Shown piece after piece: positions 45,301-60,300 of a stretch of 64,000 nucleotides of DNA; position 1 is the first letter of the stretch; the number at the start of each line of letters is the position of its first letter. The notes below the pieces were generated by a model that saw only the letters and a program-made list of their open reading frames with translations, was not told the DNA's origin and ran no database searches. Both the position numbers and the translations under genes were made by a program. The DNA is taken from NCBI GenBank assembly GCA_902793465.1, contig CADBDT010000016.1, forward strand, positions 1 through 64,000. The letters run 5' to 3'. The stretch comes from an uncultured Coriobacteriaceae bacterium. Its GTDB lineage: Bacteria > Actinomycetota > Coriobacteriia > Coriobacteriales > Atopobiaceae.

Positions 45301-48300
45301 GCGGTTGGCACGTACTACGACGACGATAGGACCGCGATCAGCGTTACCTATAACGAGCATCCCAACTATGCCATAACGGTCGTACCGGCCGACTACACCG
45401 TGAACCCGATTGATTCGGCCCCGCCATTTACGGCTCGGGGAACCACGGTGGTCTACGACGGACAAGCGCACGGGGGCACGTTCTCTACAACCGAGGAAAA
45501 AGCGACGATTAAGTACAGCGCCACCTCTGTGGAGGACGCGGCAAGCAACAACGGCCTCGCACAGCCTCCCACCTTTACGGATGCGGGCAACCACAAGATC
45601 TACTACTCCGTAACGTCACCCAACTACAGCAACGCCAATACGGGGTCCGTGGACGTGGCCATTGCCAAGGCGCCGCTTACGGTTGCCGCTAAGGACCAAA
45701 GCATCGTCTATGGTGGAAGCATTGACGCCCTTGCCGACAGCACCCTAGCTGCAAACAAGGTAACGGTGACTGGCTGGGTAAACAACGAGGGCACAGCCGA
45801 AAACCAGTGGACCAAGGAAGGCGGCCTTACCTTTACGTCCGAAACGTATGTGCCTGGCAGCGATGTGGGAACCTACGCCATAGCGCCAAACGTCGCGCTT
45901 GATGCCAACGACACGAGCGTGCTTAGGAACTACGAGCTGCGCTATGCGAGCGGTACGCTCACGGTTACGCCCAAGACCATTGAGGGCTTTACGTGGAAGA
46001 CCACGGCGGGTGCGAGCGTACCCGAGGCCGGCCTTGCCTACAACGGCTCCGAGCAGGGCGTCGTGGCAACGCCCGAGGGCGTGCTAGCGGGCGACGACAT
46101 GTACGTGGCCACATACGCAACCAACGCGAGCGACGCCAACGTAACCAACACCGCAACCAACACGGGTGAATACACTGCGCATGTGGCAACCCTCGCGGGC
46201 AACAAGCTGCATAACTACAGCATTGCGGATAACCTCACCGACGTGGCGTCTGCAACGCAAACATGGAAGATCGTCCCTGCCACCAACGAATGGACCATCC
46301 AACCCAACATCGTCGGTTGGCAGGTGGGGCAGCCTGCGAACAACCCCGTTGGCACGGCAAAGTTCGGTGAGGTAAAGAGGGAGTACTACTCCGAGGCTCC
46401 CACGGAAACCGCAGGATCCTATACCTATAATCCGGACAAGAAGCTTGACGCGCAGCCCACTACCGCGGGTACCTATTGGCTGCGCACCTACGTTGATGCC
46501 GACGCGAGCGGCAACTACAACGGGCTGGACAAGCCGGTGGAGTTCACCATTTCCGACCGCGACCTTAACACGCCAGTCGTATACGTGACGCCGATTGTTG
46601 GAAACGCCATCACCTATGGCGGCGACTTCAATGCAGATGGCACCAACCCGACGGTCAACCTTAAGTATGAGTTCCTCAATGCCGACGGCACCATGACCGA
46701 GCTCACAGCCGAGCAGAAGGCGCAGTACTTGGACGATTCGGCAGACAAGGTCTATGCCACGAGCTACGACAAGAGCGTAGACGCCCGCAACGATGTGGGC
46801 ACGTACGACGTAACGGTTAAGAGTGGCGTTACGGCAACGAAGGATGGAGAGGAGCAGGAGCCCACGTGCACCCTCGTCTTCCGTGCAGGCACGCTCACGG
46901 TCAACAAGAAGCAACTGAATGTTACTTGGCCCACCACCAAGGAGTTCAGATACTCCGGCAGGGCCATCTCGCACGAACCGGCGCTCCAAGACGTTATAAA
47001 CAACGACGACGTAAAGGCAACTGGCGAGCACTTGTCCGAGACCAACGTTAGTGACTACACAGCCAAGGCCTCTGGCCTTACGGGTTCCGATGCGGGGAAC
47101 TACATCCTCGTTCAGTCCACCGACAACTGGAAGATAACCAAGCGCAATACCAACGCATGGGTCAAGGCTCCCAGCGTCGAGAGCTGGCGCGTCGGCGCAC
47201 AGAATACGCCCGACCCCGCCTCTCAGGCGCTCTTTGGCACAAATTCTGTTGTGTACCAGTACAAACCCAAAGACAATGCCAGCGCGGAGTGGAGCAGCGA
47301 CAAGCCGACCGCAGCGGGCAAGTATCTTCTCAAGGCGACCATTGCCGAGACTAACGAATACGCTGGCCTCACGGGCGAGTCCGAGTTCGTAATTGCAGGC
47401 GCAGACGAGAGGGTCGTCTACGTTACGGCAAAGAACGTGACAGGTCTCACGTACGGGCAGCAGTTCTCGGAGGCCACTAACACCTACGAGCTCTCCTTCA
47501 TGGACGACATATCCGGTACGAACCCGGTGTCCGATGATTTGAAGGCGAAGTTCAGCGGTGGCACCTACGACACCAGCTACAACAAGACCACGGCAGATCC
47601 TCTTACCAAGAACGCAGGGACCTACGACCTCACGGTCAGTGACGTAACCTATACCAAGAGCACGGCGGAGGATCCCGACTACACGCTCGTCTATCGTCCG
47701 GGAACGCTCACCGTTGCGCAAAAGGAAATCGCTCCGACGTGGCCTGCTCCGAGTACGTTCACCTACGACGGCACGCGTAAGAGCTATGAGGCAACTTTGC
47801 CAAGCGATGCCAAGGCCTACCCTGACGACGACATCAAGCTTACTTTCAATAATTATACCAGCGCAACCTATCCGGGTAACTATCCGCTCGAGGCTGCGCT
47901 CGAGGGAGCCGACGCCAGCAACTACACGCTTACCAACAAGAATAGCGGATGGGGAATATCTGATCCCTCCCCCAAGCTCCAAAACAGCTGGGTCGTCGAG
48001 CCGAACATCAACGGCTGGACGGTTGGCCATACGCCGCAGAATCCTGTGGGTACGGCCGAGTATGGCGACGTGGTGTTTGAGTACTACGCTCAGGATGGGA
48101 CTACTAAGCTCAACGAGAAGCCTACGACTGCCGGTATGTACTATCTCAATGCATTCGTTAACGGTGGAAACAGCTACGAGGGACTCACGCACGACTTGGT
48201 TCCGTTCACCATCTCCGAGGGCAACATCGTCTACGTAACGGCCAAGAACGTAAGCACGGTATACGGGACGGCACCCACCTTTGAGGTGGAGTACAGCAAG

Positions 48301-51300
48301 CCCGACGGTGCTTCCAATGCCAATGTGGACAGCTCCAAGATCACGGGTACGGCCGCTTACATCGTAAGCGACGGCAAGGACGCCAGCGCCAAGCGTAACG
48401 CGGGTGAGTACGAGGTTATTGCCTCCGGTCTTATCTCCAGCGACTACACGCTCGTGTACAAGCCCGGCACCCTTACCGTTACGCAAAAGGAACTCACGCT
48501 CACGTGGCCTCAAAACAACGTGTTCTATCGTACAGGCCAAGACATAAGCTACGTGCCCACGCTTAGCGGTGCGTTCCCAAGCGACGACGTGAAGCCCAAC
48601 TACGCAACCGACAGCCAGCACGTAAAGCAGAATGTTGGAACATACGCCACCAAGGTGGACGAGACGACTCCGCTTACCGGTGCCGCGGCAGCCAACTACA
48701 AGCTGGCGGATGGCCAGACACTCACCAAGGACTGGGAGATCAAGGACGCGAACCGCTGGACCAAGCTCCCGACCATCGCCGACTGGTACTACGGAGACGA
48801 GCTTAGCACCCCTGAGGCAACCTCGCTCTATAAGACGGACAAAATCACCTATACCTACGAGGGCACGGGCAGCACGACCTATGGCCCATTAACAAACAAA
48901 CCGACTGTTGCGGGCACATACAAGATGACGGCCACCGTTCCCGCGGACGGTAACAACTACGGCCAGCTTGTTGGTACGACCACCTTTACCATCCATAAGG
49001 CCGAGGTAAAGGTAGAGGCCAAGAACCAGCACACGGAAGTCAATCAGGACATCGTGGACGTTACGAATGAATACACCTATACGATTCTGCGTGGCTTGGG
49101 CACCTATTCCACAAACAGCGAGGCCGAGAATAGCCAAGCTAACTTCGTAAAGAGCCTTCTTGCCGCGACTCCGCTTACCACAAATGCAAACAAGACTGAG
49201 CCTGGTGCCTATCCCATAGAGGTTCACAGGGACGCGGCCAACGCGAACGTCAACCTCACCACCTTCAATGGCATCTACACCGTGGGCAGCGGCAAGCTTG
49301 AAGTTACGGCGGCTGGTGGCGAATTCACGTACGACGGTATGGCACATAACGTAGATGGCGTCACAAAGGTTGTAGATCAACTGCACAAAGACACGAATCT
49401 GCTCACCAGCTCCGACGTGTACTACAGCGTAGACACCGCGCTCACGAAGGACAACTACCTGAGCGTCGGCCGTCGCGACAATCCAACGTTCAAGAACGTC
49501 AAGCGCGATGCCGATGGCAACGTACAGTCCTACACCCTCTACTACTACGTGGTCGTTCCCGACTTTGACGATGCCAAGGGGAGCGTAACCGTAAAGGTCA
49601 ATCCCAAGGAGGTCAGCGTTGCCGCACCGACGAAGGAGATCAACTACGGCGAAGCGGCGCCAACGCTGGTAACGGCAGACGCGGCGTTTGGCGCGTTTGC
49701 GGCTCCCGATACGGCCAAGTCGCTTGGCTTAACAACCACCTACACCTTTACCAAGGAGAGCGTCGCGTACGAGCCTGGCTATGCGAAGGGCTCCAAGGGC
49801 GACTATGTAATTGCCCCAACCGTATCCAACGCGCTCAAGGCGGCACCGAACTACAACTTCACGTATGCCAACGGTACGCTTACGGTCAAGCCGATAGAGC
49901 TTACGGAACAGATGCTCAACGCGCCGGCCGATCAGGTGTACACGGTCGATGGCAATACGGCAACTGGCGTCGCGCATACGCCGGCCGTGACGCCCAAGGC
50001 GGAGCAGACACTCCTGCGTGGCGCGAACGACGACTACACACTTACCTATACCAACAACGTAAACGCCGGCACGGCCACCGTTACGGTGACGCCCAAACCG
50101 GATGGCAACTATTCCGCAGGCTCCGCGTTCGACCTCCACTTTAACATCGCGCCCAAGGACGTAACCGTAAAGCCGGTATCTGGCAAGACCAGTGGCTTCA
50201 ACGAAGCCATTACGCTCACGGCTGGCGACTACACGATTACCAGCGGAACGCTCAACGAAGCCGAGAAGCAGCTCCTCAAGCTCTCGGCCGAAACTACCGC
50301 TACCAAGGGCGCGGCCGTTGGCGACTACGCGGTTACGGTTGCCTACGAGCGCAACAATAACTACAACGTCACAGTGGACGACGCGGGCGCCAAGTACACC
50401 ATTACGCAAGGCTCCATAACCGTGCAGGCGTCCGACTACGACGCGGTCTACGACGGGCAGGAGCACGTGGTAAAGGCAATAGCCAAGACGAGCTCCTGGG
50501 GTCACGCGCCTACCCTGTACTACGGCACCGAGCCTCTTACCCCAGACAACTTCAAAGAAAAGGGAAACACTACCGCGCCCACGTTCAAGGACGTGACGAA
50601 CGGACCGCAAACGGTGTACTACTACGCCACGTGCGACGACTACGCGTCCGCGCAGGGCTCCTATACGGTCAACATCAAGCCGGCACCGCTGACGGTTGGC
50701 ATAAAGGCCAATCAGCTGTCCATAACCTATGGCGAAGACAAGCCCGAGTGGAATGCGGACAGCCTGGACATCACGGGCCTGCAGGGCGGCGAGACCATAG
50801 AGGCCCTGAACACCAATGACCTCGCGTTTGTCTGCTCCTACGCCAAGGGTGCCGACGCGGGCGCCTACCCCGTAACCATCAGTGGCGTAAAGTCCGACAA
50901 GGGCAACTACACCATTGCCACCCAAACGCCCAAGCTGGTGGTCGCTCGCAAGGCCGTAACGTTCCAGTGGAAGGCCAACGGCGAGGTGCTTGCCGACGAC
51001 GCCGTGCCCAGCGTGGACGCAACGGGCAAGGCCGAGCACATGCCCATGGCGGCAGAGATCGCGTCTGGCGCCATCGAGGGCGACGAGGTGTACGTCAATG
51101 CCTACGAGCACGACAGGGAGACCGAGCCCGCAACCTATACGGCCAAGGTCATCGCCCTGGGAGGTTCCAAGGCACGCAACTACACATTCGACGCCCAAAC
51201 TGCGGACACCAAGGCCACGCATCAGTGGGAGATAAAGGCCACACAGCTTGCCAACGAGTGGGTCGTGAACCCCTACATCGACAGCTGGGCAGCTGGACAG

Positions 51301-54300
51301 CCTGCGCCCGATCCCTACGCGGAGGCCAAGTACGGCACGCCGACGTACAAGTACTACACCACCAAGACGGTAACAACCGATCCCGAAACTGGCAGCGAGG
51401 TCGTAACCTACGAGGGTGAGTCCACCACCAAGCCAACCGAGGCTGGTACTTACTACCTCAGGGCGACAGTTGCCGAAGAAACCAACAACTATGCCGGCCT
51501 GGACGACTACGTTGAGTTCCAGGTGAGCAACGACAACATCAAACAGACCATCTTCGTGGTGGCGCAGCCTACGAGCACGGGCTATGGCTACGACTTCGCA
51601 ACGAGCGGAGCCAACTTCGAACTCAAGGTCGCGAAGATGGAAGGGGACGCATACGTTACCGACGGCAACGGCAACTACGTGCTCGAGGCCCTGCCAGAGG
51701 GTACGCAGCTCTCTACCTACACCGACTCCACGCCGACGGCCGTGACCTCCTACAAGACGGGTGACGACGCCGGCGACTACAGCTGGCGCATCCAGAACAA
51801 CCTCGTGCCTAAGGAAGAGGACGGCGCCAAGTACGCCTTCATCTACGTGCCGGCAGCGCTTACGGTGAGCCCGCGCGAGATCAAGCTCGCCTGGTCGGCT
51901 CAAGACGGAGCGGTAGTGCCTGCCGATGGCTTTGCCTACGATGGCGCAGAGCACGGCGTTGTGGCCACGCTGGCCCAGAACCACACCTTCTACAACGGTG
52001 ACGACGCGCGCATCTACGTGTTTGAGGACGCTGCCGGAACGGACGCGAAGTCCTACACCGCCAAGGCCAAGCTCGTGGGCTCCAAGGCTCATAACTACGC
52101 GCTTGCCGCAGATACCGGATACACCGTGGCCGACAGCGTTGCCAACTATGGCTGGTCCATTACGAAGGGCGCCAACACGGTTAGCCTTACGGTGCCTGGC
52201 TGGGTGTACGACGGCACGGCGCACACGCCAACCGTCACCTCCACCTATGGCACGCCCGAGATCAAGTACTACACGGGCCGCGAGGGAACCGTGGGCAGCT
52301 ACACCTACAAAGGCGAGACCACCACGATGCCCACGGACGCCGGCACCTACTATGCACGGGCAACCGTTCCCGCCTCCACCGACAACAGCCTTAGCTACGA
52401 CGAGGCCAGCAGCGACTACGTCGAATTCACGATTGCCAAGCGCCCGCTTACCGTTGTGGCGCTCGATCGCAACAGCCGCTATGGCAAGGCGGACGAGGTG
52501 CAGGGGCTTGACTACGAGCTCAGCACCTACAAGGCGGACAAGACCCTTGAGGAAGCCGACATCGCGGATGGCAGGCTTACCATCGGCTTGCAGGCAAAGA
52601 ACGCGAGCGGCGACAACATCACCATTGGTGCCACGACCGAGATGGGCGATTATCCCATAGTCGTGACGGCCACCGACAACCCACACAACTACGACATCAG
52701 GACGGTCAACGGCACCTATAGCGTGCTTCGCGGCGACCTTACGTTCAACATTCAGTCGGCAAGCCACATTGATGTTTATGACGGGAAGAGCCACGAAGTT
52801 TACGCGCGTCCGATATTCGATGACGCTGCAGAGGAACCCTACAAGGTGTACTACTCTTGGTCCAAGGTCGTAAACGACCAGCCCGAGGAGAACAAGGAGC
52901 TTACCGCCTCCAACTACGCGACGGTTGGCTCCACCATGAAGCCGAGCTTCAAGGACGTGGGCGAGTACGCCATATGGAGCTACATCGTTACGAGCAGTGG
53001 TGGCGCCGCCCATAAATTGGTTAATGCGTGCATTACGCCTGCGCCGCTTACCGTAACCGTTGGCAACGCCGCTCTTGTCTACGGCGACGAGATGCCCACC
53101 GAGGGCGACCAGGCTACTGTTGGCGAAGGAGACGCCGCCAAGCAGATGCTCTTTGTCAATCCCGCCAATGCAGTTGGTCTGGACGAGGGAGCCAAGGCCC
53201 TTACCTACACCGGCTTCGTTGGCGGCGAGACGGCAGAGAATCTCGACCTCGATCCGCAGATTGCCTACGACTACGCGCGCTTCCAGGCGCTCGAGCCAAA
53301 GAGCGAGGAAGACGCCATCCTTAAGACCTATCCCATAAAGGCGCGCTTTAAGAACGCGGACAAGGCCAAGAACTACGCTGTGACCTTCCAAGACGGCATG
53401 CTTACCGTTACCCCGCGCGAGCTCACGCTCAGCTGGTCGCAGAACCTGTTTGCCTACGACGGCAAGCCGCATGCCATAACGGCCACGCCCACCAACTACC
53501 AGTGTGACGAGGACAAGGACGCCACGGCGCTGAGCCTGCACTACACCAACGAGGCCACGACCGACGGCGAGACGCCCGAGTACGCGACCACGGGCAACAT
53601 ACAGCACACGGCCCTTCTGGCTGGTACCTACACGGCAACGGTCAACGAGCTTAAGGGCACCAAGCGCTACAGCTACGCCATACCGGACGACGCCAGCAAG
53701 CAGTGGCAAATAGGCAAGGGCACCAACGAGTTCACGCTCCCCGTAACCATGCAAAGCTGGACCTACGGTCAGAACCAGGCGTTCCCCTACGCCGAGGCCA
53801 AGTACGGCGAGGTGCAGTACGAGTACGGCACCAAGATTCGCGGCACGTACGTGGACGTTACCAATAAGCTGACGGACGAGGAAAAGGCTGCTGCCGAAAA
53901 CGATCCCTCGTTTACCATTACGGGCGAGGGCGAGAACAAGGTGTACAAGCAGTACCAGCAGCCCACCTACACCACCACGCCCTTCCAGCTGCCTGGCGCC
54001 TACTACGTGCGCGCGGCAGTACCTACGCTCACGAACCACAACAGCAACGACGCCGTAAGCTACGATCGCATCCAGAGCGACACGCTGGGCTACGCCATAA
54101 ACAAGGGGCCCATAAACATCTATGTGGGCAACGCGTACTCGCTGCTCAACGCACCGCGCAAGAACCTTACCTCTGCGGTTGACGGCAGCCTTGCCAAGGC
54201 GAACGTGGAAGGAAGCAACCAGCTGGTAGAGGACAAGGTCGTCGCCACGCTTGCGATCGGCAAGAACGCCCAGAACGAGGATATGCAAACGACTCTGGTA

Positions 54301-57300
54301 AATGGCCAGTCCTACGTAATCAACGCGGGCGAGTTCCCCATTAAGGTAAGCAAGATTACGGTTACCAGCGAGAACCTCAAGACCGCCACCAACACCACGG
54401 GTACGGTTGAGTACACGCTCAACGAAGCCGGCAAGTACGTTGACGCCCAAGGAAACGAGTGCCCGCTGTATACGTTTACCGCACACAACGGCACCTACAC
54501 CGTGAGCCAGGAAGGCTACGCAAGCGACTCCTGGATGACGGCCCTTGGCTATAACGGCGTGTACGACGCCGACTGGCATGGCGTAAAGGCCGAGCTCAAG
54601 CACAACGTGCTGGTGCCCGAGGGCACGGTGGGAACCCACTCGCTCTTTGGGAATGTTCCCACGCCGAATACGACTCCGACGCTGGGAGCGCACAGGCTCA
54701 CCACGCAGGGTGACGAGGACGAACACGACGTAACCTTCGACTTTGGCGATCATGGCTACACGGGCGACGAGAACAAGACACAAACGGTTCGTACCGTAGG
54801 CCACAAGGTAACCGCTCCTGCGCCCACCGAAGAGGGCTGGGTGTTCGGTGGATGGTTCACCAACCTCAACGACGAGACCACCAAGCTTACGGCGGATACG
54901 GAAATTACTACAGACGGTGTTGTCTACTACGCCAAGTGGACCGAGACCACCAAGTTCGTGGTGACGTTTGATGCAAACGGCCACGGAGTCGCACCCGACG
55001 CGCAGACGGTCGAAGAAGGCAAGCAGGCCACGGCTCCGGAAGGGTTTGTCGCTGGCGAGACCCAGTCTGGAGACGGCTACAAATTCGCTGGCTGGTACAC
55101 CGGCACCAAGAACGATGAAACTGGCGAGGTAACGCTTGGCGAGGTCTACGACTTCAGCACGGCCGTGACGGGCGCCCTCACGCTCTATGCCGAGTGGACT
55201 CCGAACGAGAACACCGTACAATTCGACGACGCGACGGCCACGAACCATCAGGGCAAGGCGATTGCACCTCAAACGGTTATCACTGGCGATAAGGTCAAAA
55301 AGCCCGAAGATCCGTCCGCAATCGGCTACCTCTTTGTTGGCTGGTACACCGAAGCCGAACTCATTAACAAGTATGACTTCAATACGCCGGTGAGCGACAA
55401 CCTCAAGCTCTTTGCCAAGTGGGTAAAGGCAATAGTTCAGGAGCAGGACGTAGAGAAATCGACCTACACCGTCTACTATGGCGAGAAGCCCGTTGACGGT
55501 ACGGGCACCGATGGCGCCGTTACGGCACAGAACGTCTTGGATGCCATCAATAGAGGCGACCTGAGCACCGAGTCTCCCGAGCGCAAGGCCGTGGGCGTAA
55601 CCATGGTGTACTACTACGCGCTCAGCAACCCCACCGAGCAAGGCGCGCCTCGCGAGCTCCTAAGCAGCGGCACGCAGCCCATCAAGATTACCAAGCGCAA
55701 GCTCCTTATTACGCCCAAGCGCAACACCGTGGCCAAGGGCAACGATCCCATCGATGCCGGCGTGATATTTGGTCAGCACGACGAGAACGGCAACCCCGTT
55801 ATCGAGCAGGAAGAGTACACGGATCCCGAAACCGGCATTACGACGAAGAGGGACGTGATCGACCCCGTAACCAAGACGACGCGTACGGCCGACGGATTTG
55901 TGGGCGGCGAGAACGAGAGCCACCTGAGTGGTACGCTCAAGCTTACCTATGGCTACAACAGCAGTACGGACGGCGTGGGCGAGTACAGCATTACCGCAAG
56001 CGGCTACACCAGCAACGACTACGACATCGTGTACGCACCTGGCGTGCTCGAGGTTCGCGAGTCCAAGACGATGGACGAGCTCCTCGCGGCAGGCAGGCTC
56101 CAGATTACGGACTTTGTCTACGACGGCGAGCAAAAGGTGCCCGTTATCACGCTTCTGGACGAAAACAAAGAGAACCCGCAACGCCTGATTCTTGGCACGC
56201 ACTACAAGATTACGGGCGGCACGAGCAAGGCAACGAATGCCGGCAACTACGAGCTGAGCATCGAGGGCATGAACGTGTACAACGGACCGGCAACGCTTAA
56301 TTGGAAGATTACCAAGGCCCCGCAGGATCCCCCTGCGGTTGGCGAGGGCTACTCCGTAACCGGACAGAAGATAGACATCGATCCTGGTAACCCCAGCGGC
56401 ACCGGTGGAGGCTCTGGCAGCGAAGGTGGCTCTGGCACCGTAACGCCCGAAACAGTTAAGTACACCGTTACGTTTGTGGCCAATGGCCATGGTACGGCAC
56501 CGAACCCGGTTGAGGTCGAGGCAGGACAGCCGGTTGCCAATCCCGGTGGCCTTACGGCAGAGGGCTTTGAGTTCGGCGGTTGGTACACCAACGCCAACTG
56601 CACGGGCGACGCCTTCCAGTTCACGGGCGAAGATAAGCCGGTGGCGATCAACGCCAACACCACGCTCTACGCCAAGTGGACGGCCAAGGACTTTACCGCT
56701 ACCTTCAACGCCAACGGTCACGGTACGGCGCCAGCGCAGCAAACCGTAAAGGGCGGTGCGCGCGTCGTGAAGCCGGCCGATCCCACGGCAGAGGGCTGGA
56801 CCTTCGATGGCTGGTACACCGACGCCGCATGCCAGAGTGCGTACGACTTTGCCACCGCCGCAACGGAGAACAAGAACCTCTACGCCAAGTGGACCGAGGG
56901 ACCCTACACGGTGACGTTCGACGCCAACGGCTATGGCACGGCACCAGAGCCCACTACCAACGTGGCCAAGGACGCCAAGATCAGCGAGCCCACCGCACCC
57001 GAGGCCGAAGGCTTCGCGTTCGGCGGCTGGTACAAGGACGCTGCTTGCACCGAGGCAAACAAGTGGAACTTCCAGAACGACGCGGTTACCGCCAACACCA
57101 CGCTCTACGCCAAGTGGACCGACAGCACGGATGTGGTTAACACTCACGTAGTCACCTTCAACCAGAACGGCCATGGCAACGCACCGGCCAAGCAGGTGGT
57201 CAAGGCGGGCGAGAAGGCCAAGAGGCCAAACGACGGCGCGATGACGGCAATCGGGTTCGCCTTTGCCGGATGGTACGAGAACGCAGAGTGCACTGGCGAC

Positions 57301-60300
57301 CAGTTCGACTTCAACACGGCTATAAACACCAACAAGGAGCTCTTCGCCAAGTGGACCGAGGTGCCCAGCAGGACCGTGTCCTTCGACGTCCACGGCTACG
57401 GCACCGCGCCCGACTCTCAGTCCGTTGCCAACGGAGACGTTGCCACCGAGCCGAGCGCACCTGTGGCAAGCGGCCTCACCTTCGACGGCTGGTATACCAA
57501 CGCGGAATACACAGGAGAAGCCTATAACTTCAGCGCGCCAGTAACAGACAACATCACGCTCCATGCCAAGTGGAGCACGGGTAGCGAAGGAGACACTACC
57601 CACACCGTTACCTTCATTATTGGTGATGATCACGGAACCGCTCCCGCGGCACAGGCGGTTGCTAACGGAGGCACCGCGGTCAAGCCCAACGATCCCGAGG
57701 CAGACGGCTGGAAGTTCGAGGGCTGGTTCGAGAACGCAGAAGGGAATGGCAACCAGTTCGACTTCAGCACAGCCATAGATGATGACAAGACGCTCCACGC
57801 CAAGTGGTCCGAGAAGCCCTACGTCGTAACCTTCGAGACCAACGGCTACGGCCAGCAGCCCGCGGCCCAAAACGTACCCAAGACGGGCGGCAAGGCAAGC
57901 AACCCCGGCAGCCTTGAGGCCGCAGGCTTCACGTTCGGCGGCTGGTTTACCAGCACGGACGGCGGCGCGACCTTGTCTGAGCAATCGTACGACTTTGATA
58001 CCGCAGTTAACTCTGATATCACGCTCTACGCCAAGTGGACGCCCAGCAATACCGTCGAGGGCGCCTATACGGTGAACTTCGAGACCTCCAACCTCGGTAC
58101 CACGCCAGTGGCGCAAAAGGTAGCTGCAGGTGGCAAGGCGATTAGGCCCAACGACCCAAGCGCCGAGGGCGTCCTGTTCGACGACTGGTATACCGACGAC
58201 ACCTTTACCACCAAGTTCAACTTCGACGCTACTATCAACGGCAACGCCACCGCCTACGCCAAGTGGAACGAGGGTAGCTACACTGTGGCATTCGATGCCA
58301 ACGGCTATGGCACGGCACCCGCAGCGCAAACTATCAAGCGCGGAGAGCACGCCACAAATCCTGGCAATCTCGATGCGCCAGACGGCTCCACGCTCAGCTT
58401 TGGCGGCTGGTACGATAACGCAGAGTGCACGGGCGACGCGTTCGACTTCAACACGCCCATAACTGCCAATAAGGACCTCTTCGCCAAATGGACGAGCGGA
58501 TCCGATGCCAGCGAGAAGGTAACCGTGTCCTTCCAGATAGTCGGCGAGCCCGCAACGGCGCCCGCGCAGCAGGAAATTGCCAAGGGAGGAAAGGCCACGA
58601 GGCCAGCCGACATCGCAACCGAGGGCTACGTGTTCGATGGATGGTACCCAACCCAGGAATGCACGGGCGACAAGTTTGACTTCAATACCGATATCAACGA
58701 GAACACCACGCTCTACGCCAAGTACAACAAGAAGCCGTTCGTTCTTACCTACAACACCAACGGCTATGGCCCCGCGAGCTGGCCCGCAGAGGTTGCGGTT
58801 GGCAGCACGCCCCAGAAGCCCGAAGATCCCACGGCCGACGGCTTTAAGTTCGAGGGCTGGTTCGACAATGCCGAATGCACCAAGCCGTTCAACTTCGAAG
58901 AGGCTCTCACGTCCAACAAGACGGTCTACGCCAAGTGGTCGTCCGACATCGTGCCTACTCGGAACGTGACCTTTAACATTAACGTTCCCACAGGCGCCAC
59001 CGAAGCCGACTTCCCTGCGGCCCCCGCCACCCAAACGGTGTCCGAGGGCGGCAAGGTAACCGAGCCCAACGCGCCCACAGCAAAAAGCTACACGTTCGAC
59101 GGTTGGTATCGCGAGGCCGGTTGCCAGAACAAGTTCGACTTTGCCAATGACACGGTATCCGATGCCGACGTTGCCCTGTACGCCAAGTGGAGCCAGGGAC
59201 CGTACGCGTTTGTCTTCGACGCCAATGGCGTTACGGCCAACAATATGCCGAAGGTGCAAAAGGTCCCGCACGGTGACGAGGCGGAGGAGCCCGAGCAGGC
59301 ACCCACGGCCGACGGATATGTGTTTGGTGGCTGGTACGCAACTGCCGCCTGCGACGACGACAGGCCTTACGACTTCTCCACCGGCATCGAGCAAAACACC
59401 ACCGTATACGCCAAGTGGACCACGACGGAGTACACGGTTACGTTTAACGACAACGGCGTAATGCCTATTGGCTACTGGCCCGCAACGCAAACCGTTACCT
59501 ACGGCGCAACGGTTACCCAGCCTGGCGCAACGCCCACGTCCGACGATCAGAACTTCGTCAACTGGTTTACTGATCAAGAGTGCACCACCCCGTTTGACTT
59601 TGCCACGCCAGTAACCAGCAACATGGACCTGTACGCCCAGTGGACGCCCAAGATCTACCACACGGCAACCTTCGAAACCAACGGCCATGGCGACGAGCCC
59701 GAGGCCCAGCAGGTTGAGGAATACACCAAGGTCACGAACCCTGGCAACCTTGTTGCGGAAGGCTGGGTGTTCGAGGGCTGGTTCAAGGACCAGGGACTCT
59801 CGCAAGCCTATGACTTCGAGACCGAGCGTATGCCCACCAGTGACATAACCATCTACGCCAAGTGGAAGGAATTCTTCCCCGAGGACTACATCACGAATCC
59901 CGACGGTCCCGAAACAAACATGGGCTTGGGCAACAGCACGCATCCTATCTACGTGGTGTATACGCGCGAGCAGGCCAAGGACGAGCAGGGCAAGCCCAAG
60001 TTCGACGAGCAGGGCAACCCTGTGTACACCTACACGCCGGTTGCGAGCAGCGATCCCAACGCAAAGGACGTAAACGGGAATCCGTTGGTAGGTGCCGACG
60101 GGCAGCCGCTCCCGTCCAGCTACGACGCGCCCAACCGCACGACGCTCTATATCCAAAAGATTGAGGAGAACAACTACCAGGCCTCCGACTACACCCAAAT
60201 CATGATCGACAACCTGCAAGTTGGCACGCCAATACTCACTTTTGGCACGGACGACCAGGACAAGCCCAAGCGCTACGACGCAGTTACCAATCCCGTAACC

